9,326 nucleotides of DNA from Candidatus Omnitrophota bacterium (GCA_016196565.1 JACPXK010000104.1:1-9326), one strand, 5' to 3'; positions 1 to 9,315 are shown, counted from the first letter of the stretch. The notes: a model not told the origin generated them from the letters alone. Numbers and translations are program-made.

Positions 1-546
1 ATCGATAACACCTTTAAACTTGTCTTCCAAACCTACGGGGATCTGAATCGGAACTGCATTGGCACCCAGCTGGTCGCGCATCTGCTGAACATTGCGTTCA
101 AATTGGGCGCCGGTACGGTCCATCTTATTAATGAAAGCAATACGAGGAACATGATAACGATCAGCCTGACGCCACACGGTTTCGGATTGCGGCTCAACGC
201 CTTCGACAGCGCCGAAAAGCGCGACACAGCCGTCAAGCACGCGCAAGGAACGTTCTACTTCGATCGTAAAATCGACGTGACCGGGAGTATCGATAATATT
301 AATGCGGCAGTCCTTCCAAAAACAGGTCGTGGCCGCAGAGGTAATCGTGATGCCGCGTTCTTGTTCCTGTTCCATCCAGTCCATGACCGCAGTTCCTTCA
401 TGCACCTCACCGATTTTATAGGTGCGGCCGGTGTAATAGAGAATGCGCTCCGTCGTCGTGGTCTTGCCGGCGTCAATATGCGCAGCAATCCCGATGTTGC
501 GTATTTTCTCTAAGGGATAATCAATAACTTTTGTTTCTTCAGCCAT
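1..546 (-). CDS. fusA: Elongation factor G, N-terminal G domain (partial, cut by window edge)
   Basis: Translocation GTPase that moves tRNA-mRNA through the ribosome and, with RRF, helps recycle ribosomes; cytoplasmic. Only the first 182 codons are present, out of about 690-700 usual for the family; the frame is open to the window edge. Visible G-domain motifs: P-loop AHIDAGKT at residues 22-29, switch [10 protein letters not shown] around 65-73, DTPGH at 86-90 and NKMD at 140-143. These identify a canonical translational GTPase of the EF-G type, and the segment [11 protein letters not shown] around 119-129 is typical of EF-G. The start at 546 gives MAEETKV. A second in-frame ATG two codons upstream (550-552) abuts the rpsG stop and would add Met-Lys. 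No clear Shine-Dalgarno precedes either, so translation probably depends on ribosomes finishing rpsG. Domains II-V are not visible, so paralogue type and fusidic-acid sites cannot be judged. Confidence 0.97.
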   Translation of the reverse strand, partial: MAEETKVIDYPLEKIRNIGIAAHIDAGKTTTTERILYYTGRTYKIGEVHEGTAVMDWMEQEQERGITITSAATTCFWKDCRINIIDTPGHVDFTIEVERSLRVLDGCVALFGAVEGVEPQSETVWRQADRYHVPRIAFINKMDRTGAQFERNVQQMRDQLGANAVPIQIPVGLEDKFKGVID

Positions 547-555
547 TTTCATTTA
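544..555 (-). promoter_or_regulatory. rpsG stop / fusA double-start junction
   Basis: On the transcribed strand the sequence reads TAA ATG AAA ATG: the rpsG stop codon, then an in-frame ATG touching it, one Lys codon, and a second ATG. Both ATGs open the EF-G frame. The preceding bases (about 556-580) contain no convincing purine-rich Shine-Dalgarno, unlike the other four junctions. Stop-start reinitiation is the likely entry mode (inference). Confidence 0.7.
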
Positions 556-1020
556 CCAACGATAGTGAGCAAAGGCTCGATTTGATTCCGCCATTTTATG
601 AACATCGTCACGCTTTTTCATGGCAGAACCTGTTTTATTGTAACTGTCCAGAATTTCGTCCGCTAATTTGATGCGCATGGGTTTTCCCTTGCGGCCCCGG
701 GCGTAAGTACGAATCCAACGAAGGGCGAGTGTATTTCCCCGGTCCGGACGAACGGTAACAGGCACCTGATAAGTAGCGCCCCCCACACGGCGCGACTTGG
801 TTTCAAGCAAAGGGCGTACATTATCCACAGCATGCTTGAAAACCTCAAGAGAATCTTTTCCCGTTTTCTCTTTCAAAATGTCAAAAGCACCGTAAACAAT
901 GGTTTCGGCAATAGATTTCTTGCCCCGCTCCATCACAATATTGACCATTTTAGAAACTAAAAGGTCTCCGAAACGCGGGTCCGGATCAATTTTTCTTTTA
1001 GGGGCACGACGACGTCTCAT
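553..1020 (-). CDS. rpsG: 30S ribosomal protein S7 (uS7)
   Basis: Primary-binding protein of the 30S head. It nucleates assembly on the 3' major domain of 16S rRNA and lines the E-site and mRNA exit. The 155-residue product is the normal bacterial length. It starts [10 protein letters not shown], a basic N-terminal tail. The beta-hairpin region [17 protein letters not shown] falls at 76-92, and the family C-terminal block [11 protein letters not shown]...AFAHYRW at about 135-155 ends the protein exactly at HYRW, without the extension found in E. coli K-12. It begins 6 nt after the rpsL stop, and its TAA stop directly touches an ATG of fusA. In E. coli S7 is the translational repressor of the str operon through an intercistronic rpsL-rpsG site; that site has no room here. 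No odd residues or frameshift seen. Confidence 0.98.
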   Translation of the reverse strand: MRRRRAPKRKIDPDPRFGDLLVSKMVNIVMERGKKSIAETIVYGAFDILKEKTGKDSLEVFKHAVDNVRPLLETKSRRVGGATYQVPVTVRPDRGNTLALRWIRTYARGRKGKPMRIKLADEILDSYNKTGSAMKKRDDVHKMAESNRAFAHYRW

Positions 1021-1026
1021 GTTTTT

Positions 1027-1410
1027 TTACTTTCCTTGTTTGGGCGTTTTCGCGCCGTATTTAGAGCGCGATTTTCTGCGGTCATTGACCCCGGTGGTGT
1101 CAAGTTTTCCGCGGACAATATGATAACGAACTCCCGGAAGATCTTTTACGCGGCCGCCGCGCACGAGCACAATGGAGTGTTCTTGAAGGTTGTGGCCCAC
1201 ACCGGGAATATAAGCCGTGACTTCTTCCCCGTTGGTCAAACGAACCCGGGCAATTTTACGAAGCGCGGAATTCGGCTTTTTAGGCGTCTGGGTTCTAACA
1301 ATCAGACATACCCCTTTACGAAAAGGGGCTCCATGCAAAGCCGGAGATTTTGTTTTTCTCTTAAAATTCCTACGCCCCATGCGAATTAATTGATTGATTG
1401 TCGGGGCCAT
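1027..1410 (-). CDS. rpsL: 30S ribosomal protein S12 (uS12)
   Basis: Decoding-centre protein of the 30S subunit that monitors codon-anticodon pairing and controls accuracy. The 127-residue product matches family length. Diagnostic segments are [11 protein letters not shown] (42-52), ARVRLTNG (54-61), GHNLQEHS (72-79) and [14 protein letters not shown] (84-97). The lysines equivalent to E. coli K42 and K87 (mature numbering) are K44 and K89 here, both wild type, so no classical streptomycin-resistance substitution is present. D90, the residue methylthiolated by RimO in other bacteria, is conserved. The C-terminus [12 protein letters not shown] is ordinary. The ATG shares its A with the last base of the rpoC TAA stop (TAATG), and a GAGGAG Shine-Dalgarno lies 8 nt upstream inside the last rpoC codons. 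rpsG follows after 6 nt. Confidence 0.98.
   Translation of the reverse strand: MAPTINQLIRMGRRNFKRKTKSPALHGAPFRKGVCLIVRTQTPKKPNSALRKIARVRLTNGEEVTAYIPGVGHNLQEHSIVLVRGGRVKDLPGVRYHIVRGKLDTTGVNDRRKSRSKYGAKTPKQGK
1030..1037 (-). promoter_or_regulatory. Ribosome binding site of rpsG spanning the rpsL end (AAGGAAAG)
   Basis: AAGGAAAG is formed by the last S12 codons (Gln-Gly-Lys), just before the TAA stop, and is 9 nt from the rpsG ATG at 1020. It is moderate in strength and lies wholly in rpsL coding sequence. Confidence 0.65.
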
Positions 1411-4400
1411 TATTTTTTCTCCTCGGAAACTGCTGTTTGTTTGGCCGCTTCCGGGTCAGGAAGCATGTCCGCAATTTCTTTTACCATTTCAAAATTTTGA
1501 TGAATGGAAAAGCCGGTTCCGGCCGGGATCAAATGCCCCATAATCACATTCTCTTTAAGTCCCATAAGGTCATCGCGCTTGCCTGCCGAAGCCGCTTCCG
1601 TAAGAACACGCGTTGTTTCTTGAAAGCTTGCTGCCGAAATAAAACTTTCCGTGCTCAGCGATGCTTTGGTAATTCCAAGAAGAATAGAAGTCGCCTTCGC
1701 CGGCTCTTTGCCTTTTTTCATGTTCTTCTCGTTTTCCTCGGCAAATTTGATTTTGTCCACATGAGCTCCTACGAGGAAATCCGTATCGCCGGGTTCTTCA
1801 ATGCGAACTTTGCGAAGCATTTGACGCACGATAACTTCCACATGCTTATCGTTTAAGCGCACTCCCTGAAGCCGGTAAACTTCCTGAACTTCGGTGACAA
1901 GATATTCCTGAAGGCTTCTTTCTCCGGAAACCCGCAAAATATCTTGAGGGACCACAGGACCATCCACTAACTGTTCGCCGGCAATAACGCGATCGTCTTT
2001 ATAAACGTTCAAATGTTTGCCGTGGGGAACAAGATATTCTTTGGTCATCCCGGTTGAGCTTTTAATAATAATTTTCCGCTGCCCTTTAACCACTTCTCCG
2101 ATTTCCACAATGCCGTCGATTTCGGAAATGACTGCCGGATTTTTCGGCTTGCGGGCTTCAAAAAGTTCCGCCACGCGCGGCAGACCGCCGGTGATATCGC
2201 GCGTCTTGGCGATTTTACGCGGCGTTTTAGCAATTAAGGTACCGCTTCCCACTTCTTGTCCTTCTTTAACTACGATATGAGCGCCGGTCGGAATGGGATA
2301 GAAAGCGAGAATTTCATCATTAGGGCCGGTGATTAAAAGCTGGGGATGCAAATCTTCTTTGTGCTCGATAATCACACGTTCTGTCAGGCCCGTCGTCGCA
2401 TCCATTTCTTCATTCATGGTGACGCCGGCTTTAATATCCTCAAAACGGACTTTTCCGGACATTTCTGTGAGAATCGGAACCGTATAAGGATCCCATTTCA
2501 CAAAAATCTCATCCTTCTTCACGCGTTCGCCGACTTTGTAGCCGATGATTGCGCCGGTCGGAATCGTGTAGCGTTCAAGTTCGCGGCCGGTTTGATCATG
2601 AATCGTGAGTTGTCCGTTACGGTTGAGCACGATAATTTCACCGGTTTTCGTGAGCACGGTTTTAAGGTTGTGATATTGAAGAGCCCCTTCATTTTTAGCT
2701 TTAAAATAAGACTGTTCGACCACACGGGATGCCGTACCCCCGATATGAAACGTACGCATGGTAAGCTGCGTGCCTGGTTCTCCGATGGACTGGGCAGCGA
2801 TAATTCCGACTGCAGTTCCGAACTCGGCAAGCCGGCCGGTTGCAAGATCGCGGCCGTAGCACTTGGCACAAATTCCGCGCTTTGCTTCGCAGGTCAAAAC
2901 CGAACGCACGCGGATTTTTTCAATTCCGATTTCATCCAGGCGGTCCGCCACATCTTCATCGATAATCTCGCCGACTTTCGCAATCAAATGGTCGGTCACC
3001 ACGTCGACAACGTTATCAAGGGCAACTCTTCCAAGAATGCGGTCTTTCAAGGAAACAATGACCTCTTCTCCCTGATAAACCGGTTCGATAAAAATACCGG
3101 CAAGCGTTCCGCAATCCGTTTCGTTAATAATCACGTCTTGAGCCACGTCTACAAGGCGGCGCGTCAGATAACCGGAATCGGCAGTTTTAAGCGCCGTATC
3201 GGCCAATCCTTTGCGTGCTCCGTGAGTGGAAATAAAATATTCCAACACGGTAAGGCCTTCACGGAAATTAGCCACGATAGGACTTTCGATAATTTCACCG
3301 GAAGGTTTGGCCATGAGTCCGCGCATCCCGGCAAGCTGACGGATTTGCTGTTTGGAACCGCGCGAACCGGAATCAGCCATCATAAAAATGGGATTGAAAA
3401 CGTCAAAGTCATCGAACATACGGTCTGAAACACGGTCTGTGATATGCGTCCAAATATCGATCACCTTGTTGTAACGTTCACCCTCGGTAATCAAACCGTT
3501 TTTATATTGATTCTCAATGGCCTGCACATCCCGGCGGGCCTCGGCAAGAAGATTTTGTTTTTCTTCCGGAATTTGAATATCGTCGATGCCGATGGAAATA
3601 CCGGCAAGGGTGGCTTCTTCGAATCCAAGGGCTTTGAGGCGGTCGAGAAGCTGAATCACTTCATTGTGTCCGAATTGACGGTAGCAGGCAGCGATAATTT
3701 TCGAAAGTTTGCTTTTGTCGACGTTTTCATTCACAAACCGGAATCCCTTAGGAAGCACCTGATTGAAAAGAATTCTTCCCATGGCCGTTTCAACAATTTC
3801 ACCGCTTTCCAAACGTAATTTGCATTTGGCATGCCGGTGAATTTCACCGTCTTGATAAGCGAGCATCGCTTCATCGGGACTTGCGAAAGTGATTCCTTCG
3901 CCTTTCACTCCGGGTTTCATTTTGGTCAAATAATAAATCCCGAGAACAATATCCTGCGAAGGGGTAGCGATAGGATTTCCGCTGGCAGGAGAAAAAATAT
4001 TATTGGCTGAAAGCATTAAAATGCGCGCTTCCATTTGGGCTTCCATGGAAAGCGGAACGTGCACGGCCATTTGGTCGCCGTCAAAGTCAGCGTTGAAAGC
4101 GGCGCAAACCAAAGGATGAACCCGTATGGCTTTTCCTTCGATTAACACCGGTTCGAAAGCTTGAATACCGAGACGGTGCAGCGTCGGCGCGCGGTTGAGA
4201 AGTACCGGATGTTCATCGATAACCTCTTCCAAAATATCCCAAACTTCGGGTTTCACGCGCTCCACCATTTTTTTGGCGGAACGAATCGTATGAACATGCC
4301 CGCGTTCTTTGAGTTTGCGAATAATAAAGGGCTCAAAAAGTTCCAGCGCCATTTTCTTAGGCAAACCGCATTGATGGATTTTGAGTTCGGGTCCGATCAC

Positions 4401-5441
4401 GATAACGGAACGGCCGGAATAATCCACGCGCTTGCCCAAAAGGTTTTGGCGGAAACGGCCCTGTTTTCCTTTTAACATGTCGCTCAAAGATTTGAGCGGA
4501 CGATTGCCGGCACCGAGCACGGGACGTCCGTGACGGCCATTATCAAAAAGGGCATCCACGGCTTCCTGAAGCATACGTTTTTCATTGCGGATAATGACGT
4601 CCGGAGCCTTCAGTTCGAGCAGTTTTTTCAAACGGTTGTTCCGGTTAATCACGCGCCGGTATAGATCATTCAAATCGCTGGTGGCAAAACGGCCGCCGTC
4701 AAGCGCCACAAGAGGACGCAGGTCCGGAGGAATCACAGGAACCGATTCCAAAATCATCCATTCCGCATTGTTTCCGGATTTTTTGAAGGCATCGACGATT
4801 TTTAAAATTTTAATGGCACGGGCACGGGCTTGTTTTGATTTGGAAGTACGGACCGCGCGCTGATATTTTTGAACCATTTTTTCAAGATCAAGCTCTTTTA
4901 AAAGATCCCGGATTCCCTCAGCTCCCATCCCGGACACAAAACTTGTCGCGCCGTACTGTTCCTGGGCTTTGATGAGTTCTTCTTCTGTGAGGAGTTGCTT
5001 TTTCTTAAGCGGTGTTTCTTTAGGATCGATGACGATGTATTCTTCGTAATAAAGGACTTTTTCGAGGGCTCGGACACTTAGATCAAGGAGATTGCCGATG
5101 CGGGAAGGCATGGTTTTAAAAAACCAAATATGAGAAACGGGAGTCACAAGCTCGATATGCCCCATGCGTTCACGCCGGACTTTGGATTGTGTCACTTCCA
5201 CGCCGCAACGGTCGCAAACAATTCCTTTATGTTTGATTCGTTTGTATTTGCCGCAGCTGCATTCCCAATCGCGGGTAGGGCCAAAAATTCTTTCGCAGAA
5301 AAGCCCGTCTTTTTCCGGTTTGAGCGTGCGGTAATTAATGGTTTCAGGTTTGCGGACTTCGCCTCTTGACCATTTGCGAATGGCCTCAGGCGAAGCAATT
5401 TTTATCGAAACCGAATCAAAGGTATTGATGTCGTAGTTCAT
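1410..5441 (-). CDS. rpoC: DNA-directed RNA polymerase subunit beta'
   Basis: Catalytic clamp subunit of RNA polymerase, 1343 residues. Zinc site 1 is C61, C63, C76 and C79. The clamp and lid region includes [18 protein letters not shown] at 328-345. The active-site motif NADFDGD is at 450-456, with the three Mg2+-binding aspartates D452, D454 and D456. The secondary-channel and bridge-helix segments (MADSGSRGS at 688-696, [18 protein letters not shown] at 741-758) are intact. Zinc site 2 is C777, C851, C858 and C861. The trigger helices ([16 protein letters not shown] at 887-902, then [17 protein letters not shown] at 1084-1100) are separated by about 175-180 residues, the sandwich-barrel insertion found in Gram-negative polymerases. 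The catalytic trigger-loop histidine is H899. The start is chosen because the ATG overlaps the rpoB TGA (ATGA), has AAGGAG 11 nt upstream, and [19 protein letters not shown] matches the family N-terminus. The C-terminal tail ends in Glu/Lys-rich residues carrying the rpsL ribosome binding site. Confidence 0.99.
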   Translation of the reverse strand: MNYDINTFDSVSIKIASPEAIRKWSRGEVRKPETINYRTLKPEKDGLFCERIFGPTRDWECSCGKYKRIKHKGIVCDRCGVEVTQSKVRRERMGHIELVTPVSHIWFFKTMPSRIGNLLDLSVRALEKVLYYEEYIVIDPKETPLKKKQLLTEEELIKAQEQYGATSFVSGMGAEGIRDLLKELDLEKMVQKYQRAVRTSKSKQARARAIKILKIVDAFKKSGNNAEWMILESVPVIPPDLRPLVALDGGRFATSDLNDLYRRVINRNNRLKKLLELKAPDVIIRNEKRMLQEAVDALFDNGRHGRPVLGAGNRPLKSLSDMLKGKQGRFRQNLLGKRVDYSGRSVIVIGPELKIHQCGLPKKMALELFEPFIIRKLKERGHVHTIRSAKKMVERVKPEVWDILEEVIDEHPVLLNRAPTLHRLGIQAFEPVLIEGKAIRVHPLVCAAFNADFDGDQMAVHVPLSMEAQMEARILMLSANNIFSPASGNPIATPSQDIVLGIYYLTKMKPGVKGEGITFASPDEAMLAYQDGEIHRHAKCKLRLESGEIVETAMGRILFNQVLPKGFRFVNENVDKSKLSKIIAACYRQFGHNEVIQLLDRLKALGFEEATLAGISIGIDDIQIPEEKQNLLAEARRDVQAIENQYKNGLITEGERYNKVIDIWTHITDRVSDRMFDDFDVFNPIFMMADSGSRGSKQQIRQLAGMRGLMAKPSGEIIESPIVANFREGLTVLEYFISTHGARKGLADTALKTADSGYLTRRLVDVAQDVIINETDCGTLAGIFIEPVYQGEEVIVSLKDRILGRVALDNVVDVVTDHLIAKVGEIIDEDVADRLDEIGIEKIRVRSVLTCEAKRGICAKCYGRDLATGRLAEFGTAVGIIAAQSIGEPGTQLTMRTFHIGGTASRVVEQSYFKAKNEGALQYHNLKTVLTKTGEIIVLNRNGQLTIHDQTGRELERYTIPTGAIIGYKVGERVKKDEIFVKWDPYTVPILTEMSGKVRFEDIKAGVTMNEEMDATTGLTERVIIEHKEDLHPQLLITGPNDEILAFYPIPTGAHIVVKEGQEVGSGTLIAKTPRKIAKTRDITGGLPRVAELFEARKPKNPAVISEIDGIVEIGEVVKGQRKIIIKSSTGMTKEYLVPHGKHLNVYKDDRVIAGEQLVDGPVVPQDILRVSGERSLQEYLVTEVQEVYRLQGVRLNDKHVEVIVRQMLRKVRIEEPGDTDFLVGAHVDKIKFAEENEKNMKKGKEPAKATSILLGITKASLSTESFISAASFQETTRVLTEAASAGKRDDLMGLKENVIMGHLIPAGTGFSIHQNFEMVKEIADMLPDPEAAKQTAVSEEKK
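1419..1424 (-). promoter_or_regulatory. Ribosome binding site of rpsL inside the rpoC 3' end (GAGGAG)
   Basis: GAGGAG is formed by the two Glu codons in the rpoC C-terminus VSEEKK and lies 8 nt before the rpsL ATG. The stop and start share one base (TAATG). The good spacing confirms the rpsL start. Confidence 0.8.
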
Positions 5442-8400
5442 ACTTTTAGTTTCTCCTTAATCCGCTGTTTACGCTCTTCATCATTTTCCTTAGGCTTAGC
5501 GGCAAGACGCGCTTCACGGTCTTTGAGAGGCTGATTTTTTTCCGGAGTAATATCCAGGGCCAGCGATTGCAATTCCTTAACGAGAACGTTAAAGGATTCC
5601 GGGGTTCCCGCATGAAGCGCCGGTTCCCCTTTAACAATGGCTTCATACACACGGGTTCTTCCGATCACGTCATCGCTTTTAACCGTCAAAAGTTCTTGCA
5701 GGGTAAAAGCGGCTCCATAAGCTTCGAGGGCCCATACTTCCATTTCCCCAAAACGCTGGCCGCCGAACTGGGCTTTTCCGCCGAGAGGCTGCTGCGTCAC
5801 AAGGGAATAAGGGCCGATCGAACGGGCATGGATTTTATCATCCGCAAGATGGGCAAGTTTAAGCATATAGATGTAGCCCACAGTCACTCTTTCATCGAAA
5901 GGATCCCCCGTGCGCCCATCATGCAAAATCGTTTTGCCGTCCAGCGGAAGTTTGGCTTCGCTAAGCATTTCCTTGATTTCGCCTTCTGTCGCACCGCTGA
6001 AAACCGGCGTCATAATTTTAATGCCAAGCGCTTTAGCGGCCCATCCCAAATGGGTTTCAAGAATTTGACCCACGTTCATACGGGAAGGAACTCCCAGAGG
6101 ATTAAGAATAATCTCCACCGGAGAACCATCGGGCATATATGGCATATCTTCTTCGGGAAGAATTTTTGCAATAACCCCTTTATTGCCGTGACGGCCCGCC
6201 ATTTTATCGCCGACCGAAATTTTTCGTTTGGAACAAACATACACCACGACTTTTTTGATGACTCCAGGAGGAAGTTCGTCGCCTTTTTTCACGCGGTCCA
6301 CTTCGCGCGTACGCTCGGCAATGAGTTCGTCGATTTCATCGCCCCAAACGCGGGCGATCTTTTTGACACCTTCTTCAAGTTCTGTATCGTCATCAAGCCG
6401 GAGAGATTCCCAATCGCAGCTTTCAAGCCGTTTAAAATCACCTTTTTGAATCACATGACCGCTTTTAATTAAAACCTCGCCCAAAATATCATCCAAAAGA
6501 TCATCCGAAAGTTTTTTGCCGGTGATCATTCCGGAAATTTTGTTGAGCCTTTCACGTTTCAGCGTGTCAATGCGTTCTTGATAACGTTCTTTGATTTCAT
6601 CGATGTCTTTGGTTTCCTGGCGGCGTTCTTCGCGGCTTTTCGCGCGTGATTCTTTGCGGGCGAAAACCTTCACATCCACGATAATGCCTTCCACGCCCGG
6701 AGGGACGGTCAAGGAGGCATCGCGGACATCGCCGGCTTTTTCGCCGAAAATGGCACGAAGGAGTTTTTCTTCAGGGGAAAGTTCGGTTTCGGATTTAGGA
6801 GTGATTTTTCCGACAAGAATATCTCCCGGCTTCACTTCCGCACCAACCCGGACCACACCTTCTTCATCCAAATCTTTTAAAGCCTCTTCACTGACATTCG
6901 GGATATCGGCGGTAATTTCTTCATTGCCAAGTTTTGTGTCCCGGGCTTCAATTTCGAATTCTTCAATATGAAGGGAGGTATAAACGTCTTCCCGGCAGAG
7001 TTTTTCATTGATGATGATGGCGTCTTCAAAGTTGTATCCGCGCCACGGCATGAAAGCCACTAAAACATTTTTACCGAGAGCAAGCTCGCCGGCTTGACTG
7101 GCTGCGCCGTCGGCAATGATATCGCCGCGTTTTACTTTGTCGCCCGGCTCTACAAGAGGCCGTTGATTGATGCAAGTGCCGGCATTGGACCGTTCGAATT
7201 TTTTCAGGCGGTAAACAAAATCATCGATCACAATTTCATTCGAGCTGACGGCTTTGACCGTTCCGCGCGTCTTGGAAACAATCGTGGCTCCTGAATCTCG
7301 CGCCACAGGACCTTCCATTCCCGTTCCTACGAGCGGCGAATCCGTGACAAGAAGAGGCACGGCTTGGCGCTGCATGTTGGAACCCATGAGGGCACGGTTG
7401 GCGTCGTCATGTTCCAAGAACGGAATTAAAGCGGCGGCCACCGAAACAAGCTGGCGAGGAGAAACGTCCATATAATCGATTTCTTCGGGTTTTCTTTTGG
7501 GAAAATCACCGCGGAAACGGCAGGAAACCGTTTCATCCAAAAAGTTTCCTTTTTTATCCAGTCTCGCATTGGCTTGGGCAATTGTGTATTTGTCTTCGAT
7601 ATCGGCCGTAAGGTATTCGATTTTTTCCGTCACACGGCCTTTTTCTACTTTGCGATAAGGGCTTTCCAAAAATCCGATGCCATTGACTCGCGCAAAAGTG
7701 CTAAGCGATGCAATCAATCCGATATTCGGGCCTTCCGGTGTTTCAATCGGGCAAATGCGGCCGTAATGGGACGGATGAACGTCGCGGACTTCAAAACCGG
7801 CGCGTTCGCGCGAAAGTCCGCCGGGACCAAGGGCCGACAAACGGCGTTTGTGCGTCAGCTCGGCAAGCGGATTGGTTTGATCCATAAATTGTGACAGCTG
7901 GCTGCGGCCGAAGAAATCCTTGATGGCAGCGGAAATTAATTTGGGATTGATAAGGTTATGCGGCATGGCGGCATCAAGATCGTAAATCGACATACGCTCA
8001 AGGCAAGAACGTTTCATGCGGGCAAGCCCCACACGAAATTGATTTTGCAAAAGTTCACCCACTGAACGAACGCGGCGATTGCCCAAATGGTCAATATCGT
8101 CAACCCGCGCTTCTCCGCTGCGAAGCTTGAGGAGCATCGCCACAACTTTCATCACGTCTTCGCGGCGTAAAACGGTATGCTTCATATCGCCTTCGACGCT
8201 CAGTTTGCGGTTAAGCATGAAGCGGCCGACTTCGCCTAAATCATATCGCTGCGGGTCGAAGAAAAGTTTATGAATTAAATCTTTGGCATTATTTTCCGTC
8301 GGAGGATCGCCGGGGCGTACGCGACGGTAAATGGCGATTTGAGCGTCCTGAGAGCTTCGGTAAGGGTCTCTTTCCAGAGTATTCATAATGGAACGGTCAT

Positions 8401-9232
8401 CGCTTTCCAAATTCACCACGGTTAGGGAATTGACTTTATTGGCTTCAATAATATTGAGGAGTTCCTTGGTCAATTTGGTGCCCGCTACCGCAATCGGCTC
8501 TTTGGAAGAAGGGTGAATCACATCATCCGCCAAGAACCGGCCTTCTAATTTTTTTAGAACGGCTTTATCTAGGTCTTTAATTTTTTCGACTTGGAAAAGC
8601 TCTTTCAAAATATCGTAGGTGGTGGAATAACCGATCGCGCGAAGAAGAGTCGTCGCAAGAATTTTGCGGCGGCGGTCAATATAAGCATAAAGAACATCAT
8701 TAATATCCGATTCAAATTCAATCCAGGCACCGCGGTAAGGAATGATACGAACACTGTAAATTCTTTTGCCGCTGGGATGAATTGTCTCTTCAAGAGAAAC
8801 GCCGGGGGAACGGTGAAGCTGACTCACCACAACACGCTCAGCTCCATTAATCACGAAGGTGCCGGTTTCTGTCATTAAAGGAAGTTCGCCGATATAAACT
8901 TCCTGCTCTTTGGCAATGCCTTTACGGACAAGGCGTAACTTTACCTTGAGAGGAGCGGCGTAAGTCATGCCGCGTTTGTGGCATTCAAGAATGGAATATT
9001 TGGGCTTCCCGAGCGAATACCCTTCATATTCCAATTTGCAAGTGCCGTCAAAACTGTCAATCGGAAAGCAATCTTGAAAAGCAGATTCCAACCCTTGACG
9101 CTTGCGACGGCGCTGGGAATGTCCCGATTGCAGAAAATCCTCATAAGACTTCACCTGAATCTCGACGAGATTCGGGAGTTCCATTGTATCGTGAATCTTG
9201 GTAAAGTTTTTTCTCTCTGACAAAGAGATCAT
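5438..9232 (-). CDS. rpoB: DNA-directed RNA polymerase subunit beta
   Basis: Second catalytic subunit of RNA polymerase, 1264 residues from the chosen start. N-terminal protrusion and lobe: [21 protein letters not shown] at 124-144. The lobe insertion around 210-300 is shorter than in E. coli. The rifampicin-pocket core is at 443-468, followed by [17 protein letters not shown] and [12 protein letters not shown] around 476-506. The segment [12 protein letters not shown] at 728-739 is near the active centre. A charged, helical insertion occupies about 857-985. [12 protein letters not shown] is at 1008-1019 and [19 protein letters not shown] at 1162-1180. The start is the ATG at 9232: GGAGG lies 10 nt upstream and [10 protein letters not shown] aligns with the conserved beta N-terminus. 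A TTG 29 codons upstream in the same frame has no ribosome binding site, and the extra residues do not look like beta. The 3' end overlaps rpoC by 4 nt and its last codons hold the rpoC ribosome binding site. Confidence 0.98.
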   Translation of the reverse strand: MISLSERKNFTKIHDTMELPNLVEIQVKSYEDFLQSGHSQRRRKRQGLESAFQDCFPIDSFDGTCKLEYEGYSLGKPKYSILECHKRGMTYAAPLKVKLRLVRKGIAKEQEVYIGELPLMTETGTFVINGAERVVVSQLHRSPGVSLEETIHPSGKRIYSVRIIPYRGAWIEFESDINDVLYAYIDRRRKILATTLLRAIGYSTTYDILKELFQVEKIKDLDKAVLKKLEGRFLADDVIHPSSKEPIAVAGTKLTKELLNIIEANKVNSLTVVNLESDDRSIMNTLERDPYRSSQDAQIAIYRRVRPGDPPTENNAKDLIHKLFFDPQRYDLGEVGRFMLNRKLSVEGDMKHTVLRREDVMKVVAMLLKLRSGEARVDDIDHLGNRRVRSVGELLQNQFRVGLARMKRSCLERMSIYDLDAAMPHNLINPKLISAAIKDFFGRSQLSQFMDQTNPLAELTHKRRLSALGPGGLSRERAGFEVRDVHPSHYGRICPIETPEGPNIGLIASLSTFARVNGIGFLESPYRKVEKGRVTEKIEYLTADIEDKYTIAQANARLDKKGNFLDETVSCRFRGDFPKRKPEEIDYMDVSPRQLVSVAAALIPFLEHDDANRALMGSNMQRQAVPLLVTDSPLVGTGMEGPVARDSGATIVSKTRGTVKAVSSNEIVIDDFVYRLKKFERSNAGTCINQRPLVEPGDKVKRGDIIADGAASQAGELALGKNVLVAFMPWRGYNFEDAIIINEKLCREDVYTSLHIEEFEIEARDTKLGNEEITADIPNVSEEALKDLDEEGVVRVGAEVKPGDILVGKITPKSETELSPEEKLLRAIFGEKAGDVRDASLTVPPGVEGIIVDVKVFARKESRAKSREERRQETKDIDEIKERYQERIDTLKRERLNKISGMITGKKLSDDLLDDILGEVLIKSGHVIQKGDFKRLESCDWESLRLDDDTELEEGVKKIARVWGDEIDELIAERTREVDRVKKGDELPPGVIKKVVVYVCSKRKISVGDKMAGRHGNKGVIAKILPEEDMPYMPDGSPVEIILNPLGVPSRMNVGQILETHLGWAAKALGIKIMTPVFSGATEGEIKEMLSEAKLPLDGKTILHDGRTGDPFDERVTVGYIYMLKLAHLADDKIHARSIGPYSLVTQQPLGGKAQFGGQRFGEMEVWALEAYGAAFTLQELLTVKSDDVIGRTRVYEAIVKGEPALHAGTPESFNVLVKELQSLALDITPEKNQPLKDREARLAAKPKENDEERKQRIKEKLKV
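5453..5458 (-). promoter_or_regulatory. Ribosome binding site of rpoC inside the rpoB 3' end (AAGGAG)
   Basis: AAGGAG is formed by the codons for Lys-Glu near the rpoB C-terminus (RIKEKLKV) and stands 11 nt before the rpoC ATG. With the ATGA stop-start overlap it supports coupled reinitiation and near-equal beta and beta' synthesis (inference). Confidence 0.75.
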
Positions 9233-9242
9233 AAACCAATTG

Positions 9243-9247
9243 CCTCC
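9243..9247 (-). promoter_or_regulatory. Ribosome binding site of rpoB (GGAGG)
   Basis: On the transcribed strand GGAGG is followed by a 10-nt spacer and the ATG at 9232. It fixes the rpoB start there and not at the in-frame TTG at 9319. It is the strongest Shine-Dalgarno in the window and the only one lying in non-coding DNA. Confidence 0.85.
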
Positions 9248-9258
9248 AGGTTTACCGG

Positions 9259-9290
9259 GCACACAACTCGAGCGTGATAAGTTGTTGTGC
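9259..9290 (-). promoter_or_regulatory. Hairpin in the rpoB leader
   Basis: On the transcribed strand GCACAACAACT (9280-9290) pairs with AGTTGTGTGC (9259-9268), giving a 10-bp stem with one bulged A and an 11-nt loop (9269-9279). It ends 11 nt upstream of the GGAGG of rpoB. No U tract follows, so it is not a classical intrinsic terminator. In E. coli the equivalent rplL-rpoB spacer holds an attenuator and an RNase III site; a similar role here is inference only. Confidence 0.55.
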
Positions 9291-9297
9291 GAATGGA

Positions 9298-9315
9298 CTC
9301 GCAAAATAGCGCGAG
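9298..9315 (-). other. Short inverted repeat in the rpoB leader
   Basis: CTCGC and GCGAG arms of 5 bp are separated by 8 nt. The transcribed strand shows no following T run. It is short enough to be chance, and is noted because it lies next to the stronger hairpin in the same small spacer. Confidence 0.3.

Noticed and set aside
1508..1523. GC-rich inverted repeat followed by TTTT on the transcribed strand near the rpoC 3' end, resembling a terminator
   Set aside because: The stem is only 4-5 bp with a 2-4 nt loop and is fully explained by codons of the conserved IPAGTGF motif of beta'. The T run is four bases, and termination here would cut off rpsL.
1398..1856. Plus-strand frame of 152 codons across the rpsL-rpoC junction
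   Set aside because: Antisense to two confirmed genes and without any motif; treated as chance.
2519..2869. Minus-strand 116-codon frame inside rpoC in a different phase
   Set aside because: Overlaps the conserved beta' segment out of frame; the product has no recognisable features.
2346..3428. Plus-strand open frame of 360 codons antisense to rpoC
   Set aside because: Lies wholly opposite conserved rpoC coding sequence; the product is rich in Phe, His, Asn and Arg with no recognisable domain, as expected from the reverse complement of a constrained gene. No ribosome binding site or independent context.
5567..6472. Plus-strand open frame of 301 codons antisense to rpoB
   Set aside because: Same shadow pattern opposite highly conserved beta segments, including [12 protein letters not shown]. 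No family resemblance seen; long antisense frames are common opposite genes of this codon use.
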